Source: RGIG3513 sp045658985 (lineage in GTDB: Bacteria > Bacillota > Clostridia > Oscillospirales > Butyricicoccaceae). Taken from it: a stretch of DNA of 64,000 bases. The notes beneath the pieces are model-generated. The model was not told where the DNA came from and searched no databases. It saw only the letters and a program-made list of their open reading frames with translations. Shown in pieces: positions 15,490-23,499 of this stretch. The first letter of the stretch is position 1, and each line of letters begins with the position of its first letter. Both the position numbers and the translations under genes were made by a program. Location: positions 1 through 64,000 of the forward strand of contig JAZOWC010000004.1 of assembly GCA_045658985.1 (NCBI GenBank), written 5' to 3'.

Positions 15490-15705
15490 CGAATGCGGCG
15501 GGAGCAAGTTCTCGCTGCGGCTCGGGAACAAAGCGGGTCTGACACCACACCGTGGTGTCATTCAACACCGCGTCGCCGCTTCGCTACCTCGCCCTACAGA
15601 GCGGCTCGGAATATGCAGGACGCAGGCATCAAGTTCTCGGGAGGGCACGGAGACCCTCCCCTGCATTTTGGCAGGCAACGGCGCTCCTGCAGAAACGCAA
15701 AAACA
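15490..15705. repeat. GC-rich intergenic block with several palindromes, no gene
   Basis: About 270 bases between the XRE gene and the next lipoprotein hold no convincing gene. The block contains TGACACCAC-acc-GTGGTGTCA (15540-15560) and a GGGAGGG/CCCTCCC pair (about 15641-15661). All frames give Arg/Pro/Ser-rich shadows without a ribosome binding site. The composition suggests a dispersed intergenic repeat, which needs a genome comparison to confirm. Confidence 0.4.
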
Positions 15706-15709
15706 TCAA

Positions 15710-15739
15710 GACCACCGGGGCGAGTCGGTGGTCTTTTTT
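15710..15739. terminator. Terminator between the XRE gene and the Ig-like lipoprotein
   Basis: GACCACCG (15710-15717) pairs with CGGTGGTC (15726-15733), followed by six T on the plus strand; on the minus strand the hairpin is five bases after the lipoprotein stop. Confidence 0.75.
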
Positions 15740-15744
15740 GTCGT

Positions 15745-16176
15745 TTATTTGATTGTGAAGCTTGCGTAGAAGGTATGTTTTTCGGTTGTGTCGCCCTCGG
15801 TGCGGGTAAACTCTTTTGCAATACGGTACACACCCGGTGAAAGCTCGCCGTATACAGGCGTCCAGTCTATCTGCTGCCTCGAAGTTTTGCCGCTGTTTAC
15901 CGAATACATGATCATTATCCACAGCGGCGGCTCGGGGGTTATAAACTTCTGCGGCGTCCAGCCGTTTTCATCCTGCTTTTCGATGCTGAAGGCTGCGCCG
16001 TAGGACCATACGGCTTTGCGATTGTCGGTATTTTTTACCACACACTTCAGACCCGTTGAGGTAACGGTGGACTCTATGACCTCAAATCGCAGCCCGGGCG
16101 TTCGGTCAGTTCCACCGAGACGGCAGCCTGACAAGAGAAAAACCACGCACAGAAGCAGGGGTATGAGTTTTTTCAT
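15745..16176 (-). CDS. Small lipoprotein with an Ig-like domain
   Basis: A 143-residue protein with a lipoprotein signal peptide (LLSGC, Cys18) and one beta-rich domain (residues 30-143) containing VKNTDNRKAVWSYGAAFSIE and YGELSPGVYRIAKEF, which resembles small bacterial Ig-like domains found in Firmicute lipoproteins. It should be anchored on the outer face of the membrane. It is 38 bases downstream of the duplicated-domain protein and probably cotranscribed with it. Its ligand is unknown. Confidence 0.75.
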   Translation of the reverse strand: MKKLIPLLLCVVFLLSGCRLGGTDRTPGLRFEVIESTVTSTGLKCVVKNTDNRKAVWSYGAAFSIEKQDENGWTPQKFITPEPPLWIMIMYSVNSGKTSRQQIDWTPVYGELSPGVYRIAKEFTRTEGDTTEKHTFYASFTIK

Positions 16177-16214
16177 AGGCGATCCTCCTTATAAAGACAA
16201 TCGAAAGTCAAAAA

Positions 16215-16895
16215 TCAGAATACCGCGTAGCCGCCTTTTTTAAATATGTAGTAGTCGTACGGAAAATACTTTTTGAATATCTCTATCTTTTCATCGGTGA
16301 GTTCCAGCATTTCCACCGTGATGGGCGCAGTGAAATCAAAGGAATTAGCGCTGTGAGCAAATCCCGTTACACCCTGCAACACAGCTTTGATGTCCTTTTT
16401 AAAATACTTTTTGGTTTCGGGTGTTTTTTTGTTTTCCAACACGGCTCTCCACGCGCGGCCTATTTCATCGGCTACGTCTCTGGTATAACGCGGGGTGTAA
16501 TCTGTGCCATCCTCAAAACGATAATTGTTATAAGGAAAACACTGTGCAAAAACCTGCACTTTGGCATCGGTTATCCCGTCGATATAAACGATGACAAGCT
16601 CGTCTGTATCGTATAACCCGGCAGGTGTGATTACTTCCTCTACATCCAGCAAAACGGCTTTGATCGCAGGCTCAAAATACTTTGCTCTGTCAGGTGTCAG
16701 CTTGCCGTTGCGCACGGCCAGCCGTGCTGTGATTATCTCGTTCTTCAGCTCTGCTGTATTGCGTGAAACTCCCTCAAAGTGGGGCGAGCTATACACTGTC
16801 GGCACATCGGATTCCGACTGACTGTCGGGCATACACACTACCAAAGCCACCGTCGCGGCCAGCAGGCAGAGAATGGGTATGAGTTTTTTGCGCAT
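16215..16895 (-). CDS. Secreted protein with two copies of an unknown ~85-residue domain
   Basis: From ATG 16895 (AAGGAGGG upstream) the product is 226 residues with an N-terminal signal segment (residues 4-21; Cys21 lies in VALVVC, not a classic lipobox). The rest is an internal duplication: residues 45-130 and 138-221 align, sharing KYF..(A/D)IKAVL and ITDAKVQVF..CFPYNNYRF against LTDEKIEIF..YFPYDYYIF. The family is not known to me. It is cotranscribed with the Ig-like lipoprotein downstream. The in-frame start at 16955 has no ribosome binding site. Confidence 0.75.
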   Translation of the reverse strand: MRKKLIPILCLLAATVALVVCMPDSQSESDVPTVYSSPHFEGVSRNTAELKNEIITARLAVRNGKLTPDRAKYFEPAIKAVLLDVEEVITPAGLYDTDELVIVYIDGITDAKVQVFAQCFPYNNYRFEDGTDYTPRYTRDVADEIGRAWRAVLENKKTPETKKYFKKDIKAVLQGVTGFAHSANSFDFTAPITVEMLELTDEKIEIFKKYFPYDYYIFKKGGYAVF

Positions 16896-17104
16896 AGTGT
16901 CCCTCCTTGTCTTTTTGGGCAGGATGTTTTTTGCCATCTCTATACATAAAGACAACTTTTGTGCGCTGATCTCACACTTTTTGGGATGGTTTTGCGATTT
17001 TTCTCACCACTGAGATCGCCGGGTTGTGGGACATAGGGTGACCCTCTCAGTCACCTGCGGTGACAGCTCTCCCAAAGTGAGAGCCAAGGGGGAACGGGGA
17101 TTTC

Positions 17105-17395
17105 GTTCATATACAACTAACTCGAACGCAGACAGTACCTCAGCGACGCGAGTGCGTCGCAAGGCGGAGGGCGGATTCACTCCGCCCGTGAGCACAAATT
17201 GATAGGGGACCCCGCAAAGCGGATGCTTTGTGGGGAGAGTACGGCAAGCGAAGGATTGCGGGCCGTAAACTCGAAAGATTCGATTTCCGAAAAGCTGCGG
17301 AGGTTTTGTGCAGATTTCGTCCATATGCAAATAACGCGAGGGTTGACAGTACTGTTTGTACGGCGACCCGAGAGTTATGCGGCAGAGGGGCGGAA
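17105..17395. repeat. Dispersed intergenic repeat, two nested copies
   Basis: GTTCATATACAACTAAC (17105-17121) and the related GTCCATATGCAAATAAC (17319-17335) each begin a unit; between and after them are GGGGACCCCGC (17205-17215), TGGGGAGAGTACGGC (17231-17245) and CGGCGACCCGAGAGTTA (17361-17377). The same blocks occur in the same order, inverted, at 47187-47367. The 520-base gap 16896-17416 holds this and no convincing gene. Confidence 0.7.
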
Positions 17396-17416
17396 GGTGC
17401 GCAAAACCAAAACAAC

Positions 17417-17629
17417 TCAGACTCTTTTCAATTCTTCTATCAATGCATTGACCTTTGCCTGCCCTATGTGATGCCCCCAGTGGGATGCCACACGGCTGAG
17501 GGTCATATTTTGCGCCATACGGAACATGGGCGTGCCGATCAGGCGGGGAAACTCGCGTTTTATGATCGCTCTGCCGCCGGGATTCTGCATAATTTCGGCT
17601 ATGGTTATGTTGCCTCCTCGGATATTCAA
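17417..17629 (-). CDS. 70-residue helical protein, probable TTG start
   Basis: The product (IRGGNITIAEIMQNPGGRAI, then FPRLIGTPMFRMAQNMTLSRV, ending QAKVNALIEELKRV) looks like the short helical domain often appended to larger clostridial enzymes, but here it stands alone. GAGGTG lies seven bases before TTG 17629; another GGAGG lies within the first codons, and the next ATG is codon 14. It lies between the dispersed repeat and the DnaA-box region. Function unknown; it could be a remnant of a larger gene. Confidence 0.55.
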   Translation of the reverse strand: MNIRGGNITIAEIMQNPGGRAIIKREFPRLIGTPMFRMAQNMTLSRVASHWGHHIGQAKVNALIEELKRV

Positions 17630-17723
17630 ACGGTATCACCTCACGCCAGTATATGCACGGTTTTGGGCGGATGTCATCATTTTTTCAATATGACTTTTGC
17701 GTGATTACGGAGAGTTTTACACA

Positions 17724-17823
17724 TTATCCACATAGTTATCCACATAAAGAACCCTTTATCCTATTGGGTTTGGCAGTTTTGATGCCCCGAAATCGGGATA
17801 ACTTTTTGCCCGCATGTGGATAT
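17724..17823. promoter_or_regulatory. Cluster of DnaA-box-like sites upstream of the 70-residue gene
   Basis: TTATCCACA occurs exactly at 17724-17732 and 17736-17744, and TGTGGATAT (one mismatch, opposite strand) at 17815-17823, in a 290-base AT-richer gap with no gene. Three sites within 100 bases suggest DnaA binding for regulation or titration; no dnaA, dnaN or AT-rich unwinding region supports calling it an origin. Confidence 0.45.
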
Positions 17824-17917
17824 GTCGGCGGAAAATGGGGATTATTCGGTGAGATTTATGCAATCTTTTTGCTTGCGCTATTACGAAGTGTAGAAACAAG
17901 TTGACCTGTGCAACTTA

Positions 17918-18946
17918 TTACAGAGTCCAGGCGCTGACGTTCTCCTCTGCGGGCATTGTGGCATAGCAATTCTGCGAGCTGTCGGAGGTGTTCCCCGCCA
18001 AAAACTCGTAATATGCCTGAGCGGCGATCATACTGCCGTTGTCACCGCACAGCTTGAGAGGAGGCAGGCACAGCTTGAGACCGTTCTTGTCGCAGAGGTT
18101 CTGCAAAGCGGCGCGGAGGGTGCTGTTTGCGGCTACGCCGCCTGCGGCAACCACAGTTTTGCGGCCCTTTTCCAGCGCGCAGGCCACCACGCGGGGCGCA
18201 ATAGCCTCTGCCACCGCATGGGAGATGGCGGCGGCAAGGTCGGGGGTGCTGATCTCCTCACCCTTCTGTCGGGCGTTGTGCACCAGATTGACGGCGGCGG
18301 TCTTGACACCGCTGAAAGAGAAGTCATAGGGGCTGTCCTGCACCTGAGCGCGGGGCAGCTTGTATTTTTTGGGGTCGCCCTGACGACTCAGACGGTCGAT
18401 AGCGGCGCCGCCGGGGTACTCGAGACCCAGTATGCGGGCGGTCTTGTCAAAAGCCTCGCCTGCGGCATCGTCGCGTGTGGTGCCCAGCACCTGCATATCG
18501 GTATACGTCTCAACGTCGATGATTACCGTATGTCCGCCCGACGCCACCAGCGCGGTAAAGGGCGGCTCAAGCTCGGGGAATGCGATATAGTTGGCGGCGA
18601 TATGTCCGCGGATATGATGCACGGGGATAAAGGGCTTGCCCAGCGACAAAGCGGCGGCTTTGCCGAAATTTGCGCCCACCAGCAGCGCGCCGATCAGGCC
18701 GGGAGCGCAGGTGGCGGCTACGGCATCCAGCTCACTGGCTTTGATGCCTGCCTGTTTGAGCGCCTGCTCCACAACGAGGCTGACCTTTTCGATATGCTTG
18801 CGTGATGCTATCTCGGGCACGACGCCGCCGTACTCGGCGTGCATATCGGCCTGAGAGTATATAACGTCGGCCAGTATCTCGCGGCCGTCGCGGCTTATGG
18901 CGGCGGCGGTCTCGTCGCAGGAGCTTTCTATAGCCAGTATAAGCAT
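17918..18946 (-). CDS. tsaD: tRNA N6-threonylcarbamoyltransferase TsaD
   Basis: TsaD transfers threonylcarbamoyl to A37 of ANN-reading tRNAs, with TsaB and TsaE (encoded here at 59-60 kb). The 342 residues contain AIESSCDET, GGVVPEIASR, the metal-binding HIRGH (His111, His115) and FSGVKTA. Start ATG 18946 follows GGAGG by seven bases; the TTG six bases earlier is less likely. It begins two bases after the rimI stop. Confidence 0.96.
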   Translation of the reverse strand: MLILAIESSCDETAAAISRDGREILADVIYSQADMHAEYGGVVPEIASRKHIEKVSLVVEQALKQAGIKASELDAVAATCAPGLIGALLVGANFGKAAALSLGKPFIPVHHIRGHIAANYIAFPELEPPFTALVASGGHTVIIDVETYTDMQVLGTTRDDAAGEAFDKTARILGLEYPGGAAIDRLSRQGDPKKYKLPRAQVQDSPYDFSFSGVKTAAVNLVHNARQKGEEISTPDLAAAISHAVAEAIAPRVVACALEKGRKTVVAAGGVAANSTLRAALQNLCDKNGLKLCLPPLKLCGDNGSMIAAQAYYEFLAGNTSDSSQNCYATMPAEENVSAWTL

Positions 18947-18948
18947 AA

Positions 18949-19407
18949 TCAATCCTCCAGAGTCTTGGTCATCAGTATTGCGTCTTCGGTGGGCAGGCTG
19001 TAGTAGTTCTTGCGTCTGCCCACGGGTACGAAGCGGCTTTTTTCGTAGAAACTGCGTGCAGGAGTGTTGCCCTCGCGCACCTCAAGATAGAGCACCTCAA
19101 CGCCCATAGGGCGCACCGTGCGCTCAAGTTCCTCAAGGAGCAGAGTGGCTATGCCGCCCCGTCGGGCATCGGGATGAACGGCAATATTGGTGATATCGCA
19201 CTGATCCAGCAATATCCGCGTGCCGATATAGCCCAGCACACGGTCTCCGTCCAGACATACGAAGTATCTGGACAAGGGCGTGTCCAGCTCGTCACGAATG
19301 GTGTCCTCGCTCCACGGCTCTGAAAAACAGAGTTTTTCTATCTCGGCCATCTGATGCACGTGCTCGGGGCAGAGGGCGGTTATTGTAAGATTATTTTTTT
19401 GCATCAT
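18949..19407 (-). CDS. rimI: Ribosomal-protein-alanine acetyltransferase RimI
   Basis: A 152-residue GNAT enzyme that acetylates N-termini such as that of S18. It has MAEIEKLCFSEPWSE near the N-terminus, the acetyl-CoA loop VHPDARRGGIATLLL, and LEVREGNTPARSFYEKSRFVPVGRRKNYY. The linkage to tsaD is the common rimI-tsaD order. Its start overlaps the end of polA by 17 bases; GGGAG lies just upstream. Confidence 0.93.
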   Translation of the reverse strand: MMQKNNLTITALCPEHVHQMAEIEKLCFSEPWSEDTIRDELDTPLSRYFVCLDGDRVLGYIGTRILLDQCDITNIAVHPDARRGGIATLLLEELERTVRPMGVEVLYLEVREGNTPARSFYEKSRFVPVGRRKNYYSLPTEDAILMTKTLED

Positions 19408-22018
19408 ACCAGTTTTCTCCCACGCTGACCTCCGCGATCAGCTTTACGCTGAGGGTGCAGGCGTTTTCCATCTCCTGATAGAGCAGAGTTTTTACCTGCT
19501 CCACCTCATCACGGGGGCACTCAACGATCAGTTCGTCGTGCACCTGCAAAATGAGCCTTGCGCGGAGGTTTTCTGCTTTGAGTCTGTCAAAGACTCTGAT
19601 CATAGCAATCTTGATAATATCGGCGGCAGTGCCCTGAATGGGTGCGTTGAGCGCCACCCGCTGACCGAAAGAACGCACGTTGAAATTGGTGGATTTGAGT
19701 TCGGGCAGGTATCTGCGTCGGCCGTAAACGGTTGACACGTAGCCGTCGCGCTGTGCCTGCTCCTTGATATTGTCCATATATTCTCTCACGCCGCTGTAGT
19801 GGCTGAGATATGCATCGATATAGCCCTGAGCTTCTTTGACCGAGACGCCGATATCCTCGCTGAGCGAGTATGCGGATATGCCGTAGACTATGCCGAAGTT
19901 GACGGCTTTTGCTCTGGAACGCAGCTGAGGAGTGACCTCGGACAGAGGCAGAGAGAACACCTGACTTGCGGTGGCTCGGTGTATATCCTCACCACTGCCA
20001 AAGGCCTCTATCATAGCCTTGTCATCTGCGATATGGGCAAGCAGACGCAGTTCTATCTGGCTGTAGTCGGCGTCCACCAGCACCCAGCCGTCGCGGGGCA
20101 CAAAGCTTTTGCGGATCTCGGCGCCAAGCTCCTGCCTGATGGGGATATTCTGCAGGTTGGGTTCGGTGCTGGACAGTCTGCCGGTGGCGGTGACCGTCTG
20201 ATTGAACTTGCCGTACACACGTCCGTCGGGTCTGACGGCTTTGAGCAGGCCCTCCACGTAGGTGGACTTGAGCTTGGTCAGCTTGCGGTAGTCGAGGATG
20301 CAGTTGACGATGGGATGCATATGGCGGAGTTTTTCCAGAGTTTCGGCGTTGGTGGTGTGGCCTGTGCGGTTCTTTTTGCCGGGAGAAAGGGCCAGCTTGT
20401 CGTAGAGTATCTCGCTGAGCTGCTTGGGGGATGCTATATTGAAGGTCTCCCCCGCGTGACTGTATATCTCCTGCTCAAGCCGCTCAATATCCCCCGAAAT
20501 GCTCTCGCCAAAAGCGATCAGGTGGTCTCTGTCCAGACCTACGCCGTCGTTCTCCATGTGTGCAAGAACACGGGAAAGGGGCAGCTCCATATCAAAGAGC
20601 AGAGAGCGCATATTGACTTTGTCCAGCTCGCAGAGCAGAGCCGATCTGAGGGCAAACTCGGTGGCGGCATAAAACGCCAGCGCACGGAATGCCTCATCCC
20701 CGCCGCCCAGCAGGTCGAATGCGTCCTCATTGTCAAACAGAGGGTCGGGCAGAGGGGTATCCAGATACCGCAGAGCCAGAGTTTTTGTGCTGTAATCCCC
20801 AGACAGCGGGTCGAGCAGATAGCCTGCCAGCGCACTGTCAAAGGTGATATTGGGCAGGGGGATGTGTTCGTGCAGCAGCTTTGAGAGCAGGGTCTTGCTG
20901 TCATTGACCGACACGTCTTTGTCCGCCAGCGCCTCAAACAGCTGCGGGAATATATCTCCCGTCTGCATTGCGGAGAACAGGTAGCAGGCCTCATCGGTGC
21001 AGAGTGCGCCTGCGGTGAATGATTTGTTGACCACCAGCGCGGCGGGAGAGTCCAGCCCGTCTGCAAGGGCCAGCACCGTCTCACCCGCGCTGACACGCAC
21101 CACCTCGGGCATACTGAATGTGTGTATCTCACGCGCCGTCTGAGATGGCGTCAGGCGCATACGTCTGATAATACTGGTCAGGCCAAGCTCGGTGAGCAGG
21201 TCAAACAGACAGTCGTTGTCCACGCCCAGGGGCCTCAGCTTGTCGGGAGAGACGGGCACGGGAGCTTCCAGACAGCCGGAAGCCAGCCAATAGCTGAGGT
21301 ATGCCTGATCTTTGCCCTCGGTGAGTTTTTTGCGGGTGCCTGCGGTAATGGATGGGTCGTCTATATTGGCGTAGATATTGTCAAGACTGCCAAAGGCGCA
21401 GAGCAGGTTCATGGCGCCCTTTTCTCCGATGCCTTTCACGCCGGGGATATTGTCGGAGGAATCCCCCATAATGGCCTTGAGATCGACGATTTTGTCGGGG
21501 GTGAGTCCGCAGTATTTGGAAGCAAAGAGCTGCTCGTCATAGACCTCGGTGGAGGTGGTGCCCATTCTGGTGGTGACCAGCGCAACACGTGCGCCCTGAG
21601 CGATAAACTGCAGGCTGTCGCGGTCGCCCGTAACGATAACGCAATCCATCTCGCTCTCGCGGCAGCGGCGGGCAAGGGTGCCCAGCAGATCGTCGGCCTC
21701 AAAGCCCTCCGCCTCAAGTCTGGGAACGCCCATATAGTCAAGCAGATTCTTGATTATGGGCATCTGGGTGCGAAGCTCCTCGGGCATAGGCTTGCGCTGA
21801 GCCTTGTAAAGCTCGTACTCTATATGTCTGAAGGTCTTGGCATGGACGTCAAAGCAGACGCACACGCAGTCGGGCTTGTGGTCGTCCAGCAGCTTGAGGT
21901 ACATATTGAGAAAACCGTAAACAGCATTGGTGGGCACACCCTTTGGCGAGGTCAAAGGACGCACGCCGTAGAATGCGCGGTTGATGAGGCTGTTTCCGTC
22001 TATTGCAAGCAGTTTCAT
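19391..22018 (-). CDS. polA: DNA polymerase I
   Basis: The 875-residue enzyme fills gaps and removes RNA primers. It has the N-terminal 5'-3' exonuclease domain (AIDGNSLINRAFYG, GFEADDLLGTLA, VTGDRDSLQ, KAIMGDSSDNIPGVKGIGEKGA), a middle 3'-5' exonuclease-like domain with no recognisable DxE ExoI motif (so probably without proofreading, as in Bacillus), and the polymerase domain with motifs A (DADYSQIELR), B (RAKAVNFGIVYG) and C (QVHDELIVE). I choose ATG 22018 after AGGAG over the TTG nine bases upstream. It heads the polA-rimI-tsaD operon. Confidence 0.97.
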   Translation of the reverse strand: MKLLAIDGNSLINRAFYGVRPLTSPKGVPTNAVYGFLNMYLKLLDDHKPDCVCVCFDVHAKTFRHIEYELYKAQRKPMPEELRTQMPIIKNLLDYMGVPRLEAEGFEADDLLGTLARRCRESEMDCVIVTGDRDSLQFIAQGARVALVTTRMGTTSTEVYDEQLFASKYCGLTPDKIVDLKAIMGDSSDNIPGVKGIGEKGAMNLLCAFGSLDNIYANIDDPSITAGTRKKLTEGKDQAYLSYWLASGCLEAPVPVSPDKLRPLGVDNDCLFDLLTELGLTSIIRRMRLTPSQTAREIHTFSMPEVVRVSAGETVLALADGLDSPAALVVNKSFTAGALCTDEACYLFSAMQTGDIFPQLFEALADKDVSVNDSKTLLSKLLHEHIPLPNITFDSALAGYLLDPLSGDYSTKTLALRYLDTPLPDPLFDNEDAFDLLGGGDEAFRALAFYAATEFALRSALLCELDKVNMRSLLFDMELPLSRVLAHMENDGVGLDRDHLIAFGESISGDIERLEQEIYSHAGETFNIASPKQLSEILYDKLALSPGKKNRTGHTTNAETLEKLRHMHPIVNCILDYRKLTKLKSTYVEGLLKAVRPDGRVYGKFNQTVTATGRLSSTEPNLQNIPIRQELGAEIRKSFVPRDGWVLVDADYSQIELRLLAHIADDKAMIEAFGSGEDIHRATASQVFSLPLSEVTPQLRSRAKAVNFGIVYGISAYSLSEDIGVSVKEAQGYIDAYLSHYSGVREYMDNIKEQAQRDGYVSTVYGRRRYLPELKSTNFNVRSFGQRVALNAPIQGTAADIIKIAMIRVFDRLKAENLRARLILQVHDELIVECPRDEVEQVKTLLYQEMENACTLSVKLIAEVSVGENWYDAKK

Positions 22019-22129
22019 ATATATCAACTCCTATTCTGTATATTTTAACACAAATCGGCGGGGTTTTGTATATATAAATAAGGTGATTTTTGGGAGAGAA
22101 TATTTTTTGAAATTTATTGCAAAAAACTA

Positions 22130-22157
22130 TTGACATTTGCGTCAAAACGGGTATAAT
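22130..22157 (+). promoter_or_regulatory. Promoter of tRNA-Gln
   Basis: TTGACA (22130-22135), 16 bases, TATAAT (22152-22157), 25 bases before the tRNA. Confidence 0.85.
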
Positions 22158-22182
22158 AGTTAGTGCGTCAAGTAAATAGCAT

Positions 22183-22256
22183 AGCGGATTTGTGTAAAGG
22201 TAGCACGACAGATTCTGGATCTGTTTGTCAGGGTTCGAATCCTTGATCCGCTGCCA
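22183..22256 (+). tRNA. tRNA-Gln (anticodon CTG)
   Basis: A full 74-base cloverleaf with encoded CCA: acceptor AGCGGAT/ATCCGCT, D-stem GTG/CAC, anticodon stem ACAGA/TCTGT with loop TTCTGGA (anticodon CTG), T-arm with TTCGAAT, discriminator G. CTG reads the glutamine codon CAG. Position 1 is A rather than the U usual in tRNA-Gln, and base 37 is G following G36, which would make it a possible TrmD substrate. A promoter and terminator flank it. Confidence 0.9.
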
Positions 22257-22264
22257 CGCGAAAA

Positions 22265-22289
22265 GACACCCACTCGGGTGTCTTTTTTT
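22265..22289 (+). terminator. Terminator of tRNA-Gln
   Basis: GACACCC (22265-22271) pairs with GGGTGTC (22276-22282) over ACTC, followed by seven T. Confidence 0.9.
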
Positions 22290-22326
22290 GCGTGGTTGCG
22301 GGTCAGGCAGAGGCGCACCCTTTTAT

Positions 22327-22493
22327 CCATTGCGAAAGCAATGGCATATCATCACGCTTTAGCGTGTATCTCATCACCAAAGGTGTATATCGTCAGCCGC
22401 AGGCTGTATCCTCTTTCGCAATGATGATATACAACGGCAAGCCGTTGGTGATATACAATGCTTCGCATTGATGGTATACACGCTTTCAGCGTG
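22327..22493. repeat. Array of seven mini-hairpins joined by TATATCATC-like linkers
   Basis: Seven palindromes with 4-7 bp stems and 2-4 base loops follow each other: 22327-22344, 22353-22366, 22375-22385, 22394-22406, 22432-22447, 22456-22470 and 22479-22493. The first four are linked by TATCATC-like sequence, the last three by the reverse complement GATGATATA-like sequence, so the array is itself an inverted repeat. The gap 22257-22584 holds this array and no gene. Confidence 0.8.
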
Positions 22494-22584
22494 ATTTGGA
22501 CGTTCGGATCTTATCTCCCGTCAGGCAGATATTGCGGCGGGGCGGGTTGTGTGATATAATGAGGCCCAAAGCGAGGTGCTGTAT

Positions 22585-23421
22585 ATGATAATTCATTCTG
22601 ACTGGCACATTCATTGCGATGCGTCCTACGATTCTACTCTGCCGCTCAGCGAGATTGCAGAGGCTGCCGAAAAATACGGTTTCACCAAAGCAGGCATCAC
22701 CGATCACCTCAACTTCAATGACGAAAAATATTGGGGATGTATCCGTGATTCGGCGGCAAAGGTCAGCGAGTTTCAAAAAACTCATCCGAACTTTGTTCTC
22801 GGCGTGGAGCTTACGCCCATAAGTCAGCCTATGTACGACTACATCGCTCTTCACGGCAGCCGCGAAGGATACCTGGGCCCTCAATCGGGCACACCCTACC
22901 CCATCAATCTCCCCGCCACCAAAGACGAGCTTACCGCTCTGGGCATTCGATACGCCATCGGCGCCAGCCACTGGCGGATAGACTGCGCCGGAGCAAGAGA
23001 GCTGCCCCTCGATATGGAGGAGAATATCCGCGAGTGGTACCGCCAGCAGCTTTGGCTGGCCTGCGACGAGCGTGTTACCGTGCTGGGACATCCGTGGTAT
23101 CACGGCAAGCATATATGGTACGACGATTTTTCACGCATACCCCACTCTATGAACACAGACATCGGCGCTGCACTCAAAGAGCACGGCAAGTACGTGGAGT
23201 GCGCGGGCGGATTTTTCCGTTCCCCCTACGCCAGCGATAAGTTCAAGAATCAGTATGCCGAGTTTTTGCGCGAGCTGTTTGAGATGGGCATTCCCGTGAC
23301 CTACAGCTCCGACTCGCACAACACCTACGCGGACAAACACGTTGATGCCGAGCCATATCTGCTGCGTGCAGGCTTCCGTGACGGAGATATCGGCGAGATA
23401 TCCGAAAAAGACCTGTGGTAA
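22585..23421 (+). CDS. PHP-domain phosphoesterase (histidinol-phosphatase-like)
   Basis: The 278-residue protein has PHP motifs: HSDWHIHCDAS near the N-terminus (HxH), GITDHLNF, the ASHWRI segment, and the late YSSDSHNTY. PHP proteins bind two or three metals and cleave phosphomonoesters; HisK-type members dephosphorylate histidinol phosphate, but no his genes are nearby. Start ATG 22585 follows GAGGTG. It precedes coaX and may be cotranscribed. Confidence 0.8.
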   Translation: MIIHSDWHIHCDASYDSTLPLSEIAEAAEKYGFTKAGITDHLNFNDEKYWGCIRDSAAKVSEFQKTHPNFVLGVELTPISQPMYDYIALHGSREGYLGPQSGTPYPINLPATKDELTALGIRYAIGASHWRIDCAGARELPLDMEENIREWYRQQLWLACDERVTVLGHPWYHGKHIWYDDFSRIPHSMNTDIGAALKEHGKYVECAGGFFRSPYASDKFKNQYAEFLRELFEMGIPVTYSSDSHNTYADKHVDAEPYLLRAGFRDGDIGEISEKDLW

Positions 23422-23433
23422 AGCATCTCTCTA

Positions 23434-23462
23434 TTGCTTTTTTGTGCCTATGCTGATATAAT
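23434..23462 (+). promoter_or_regulatory. Promoter of coaX
   Basis: TTGCTT (23434-23439), 17 bases, TATAAT (23457-23462), 37 bases before the coaX ATG. Confidence 0.6.
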
Positions 23463-23499
23463 ACAGGCGAAAATACTCCAAAGAAAGGGCGGGCAGGCT

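Noticed and set aside
17004..17639. A 211-codon minus-strand frame through the 17-kb repeat
   Set aside because: It runs through the dispersed repeat and overlaps the 70-residue gene in another frame; the translation is Pro/Arg/Ser-rich and has no domain.
17700..17910. DnaA-box cluster considered as the chromosomal origin
   Set aside because: Only three boxes, no adjacent dnaA/dnaN/rpmH and no clear AT-rich unwinding element.
22327..22493. Mini-hairpin array considered as a CRISPR array
   Set aside because: The palindromes differ in sequence, units are under 30 bases and there is no constant repeat with unique spacers; no cas genes are present.
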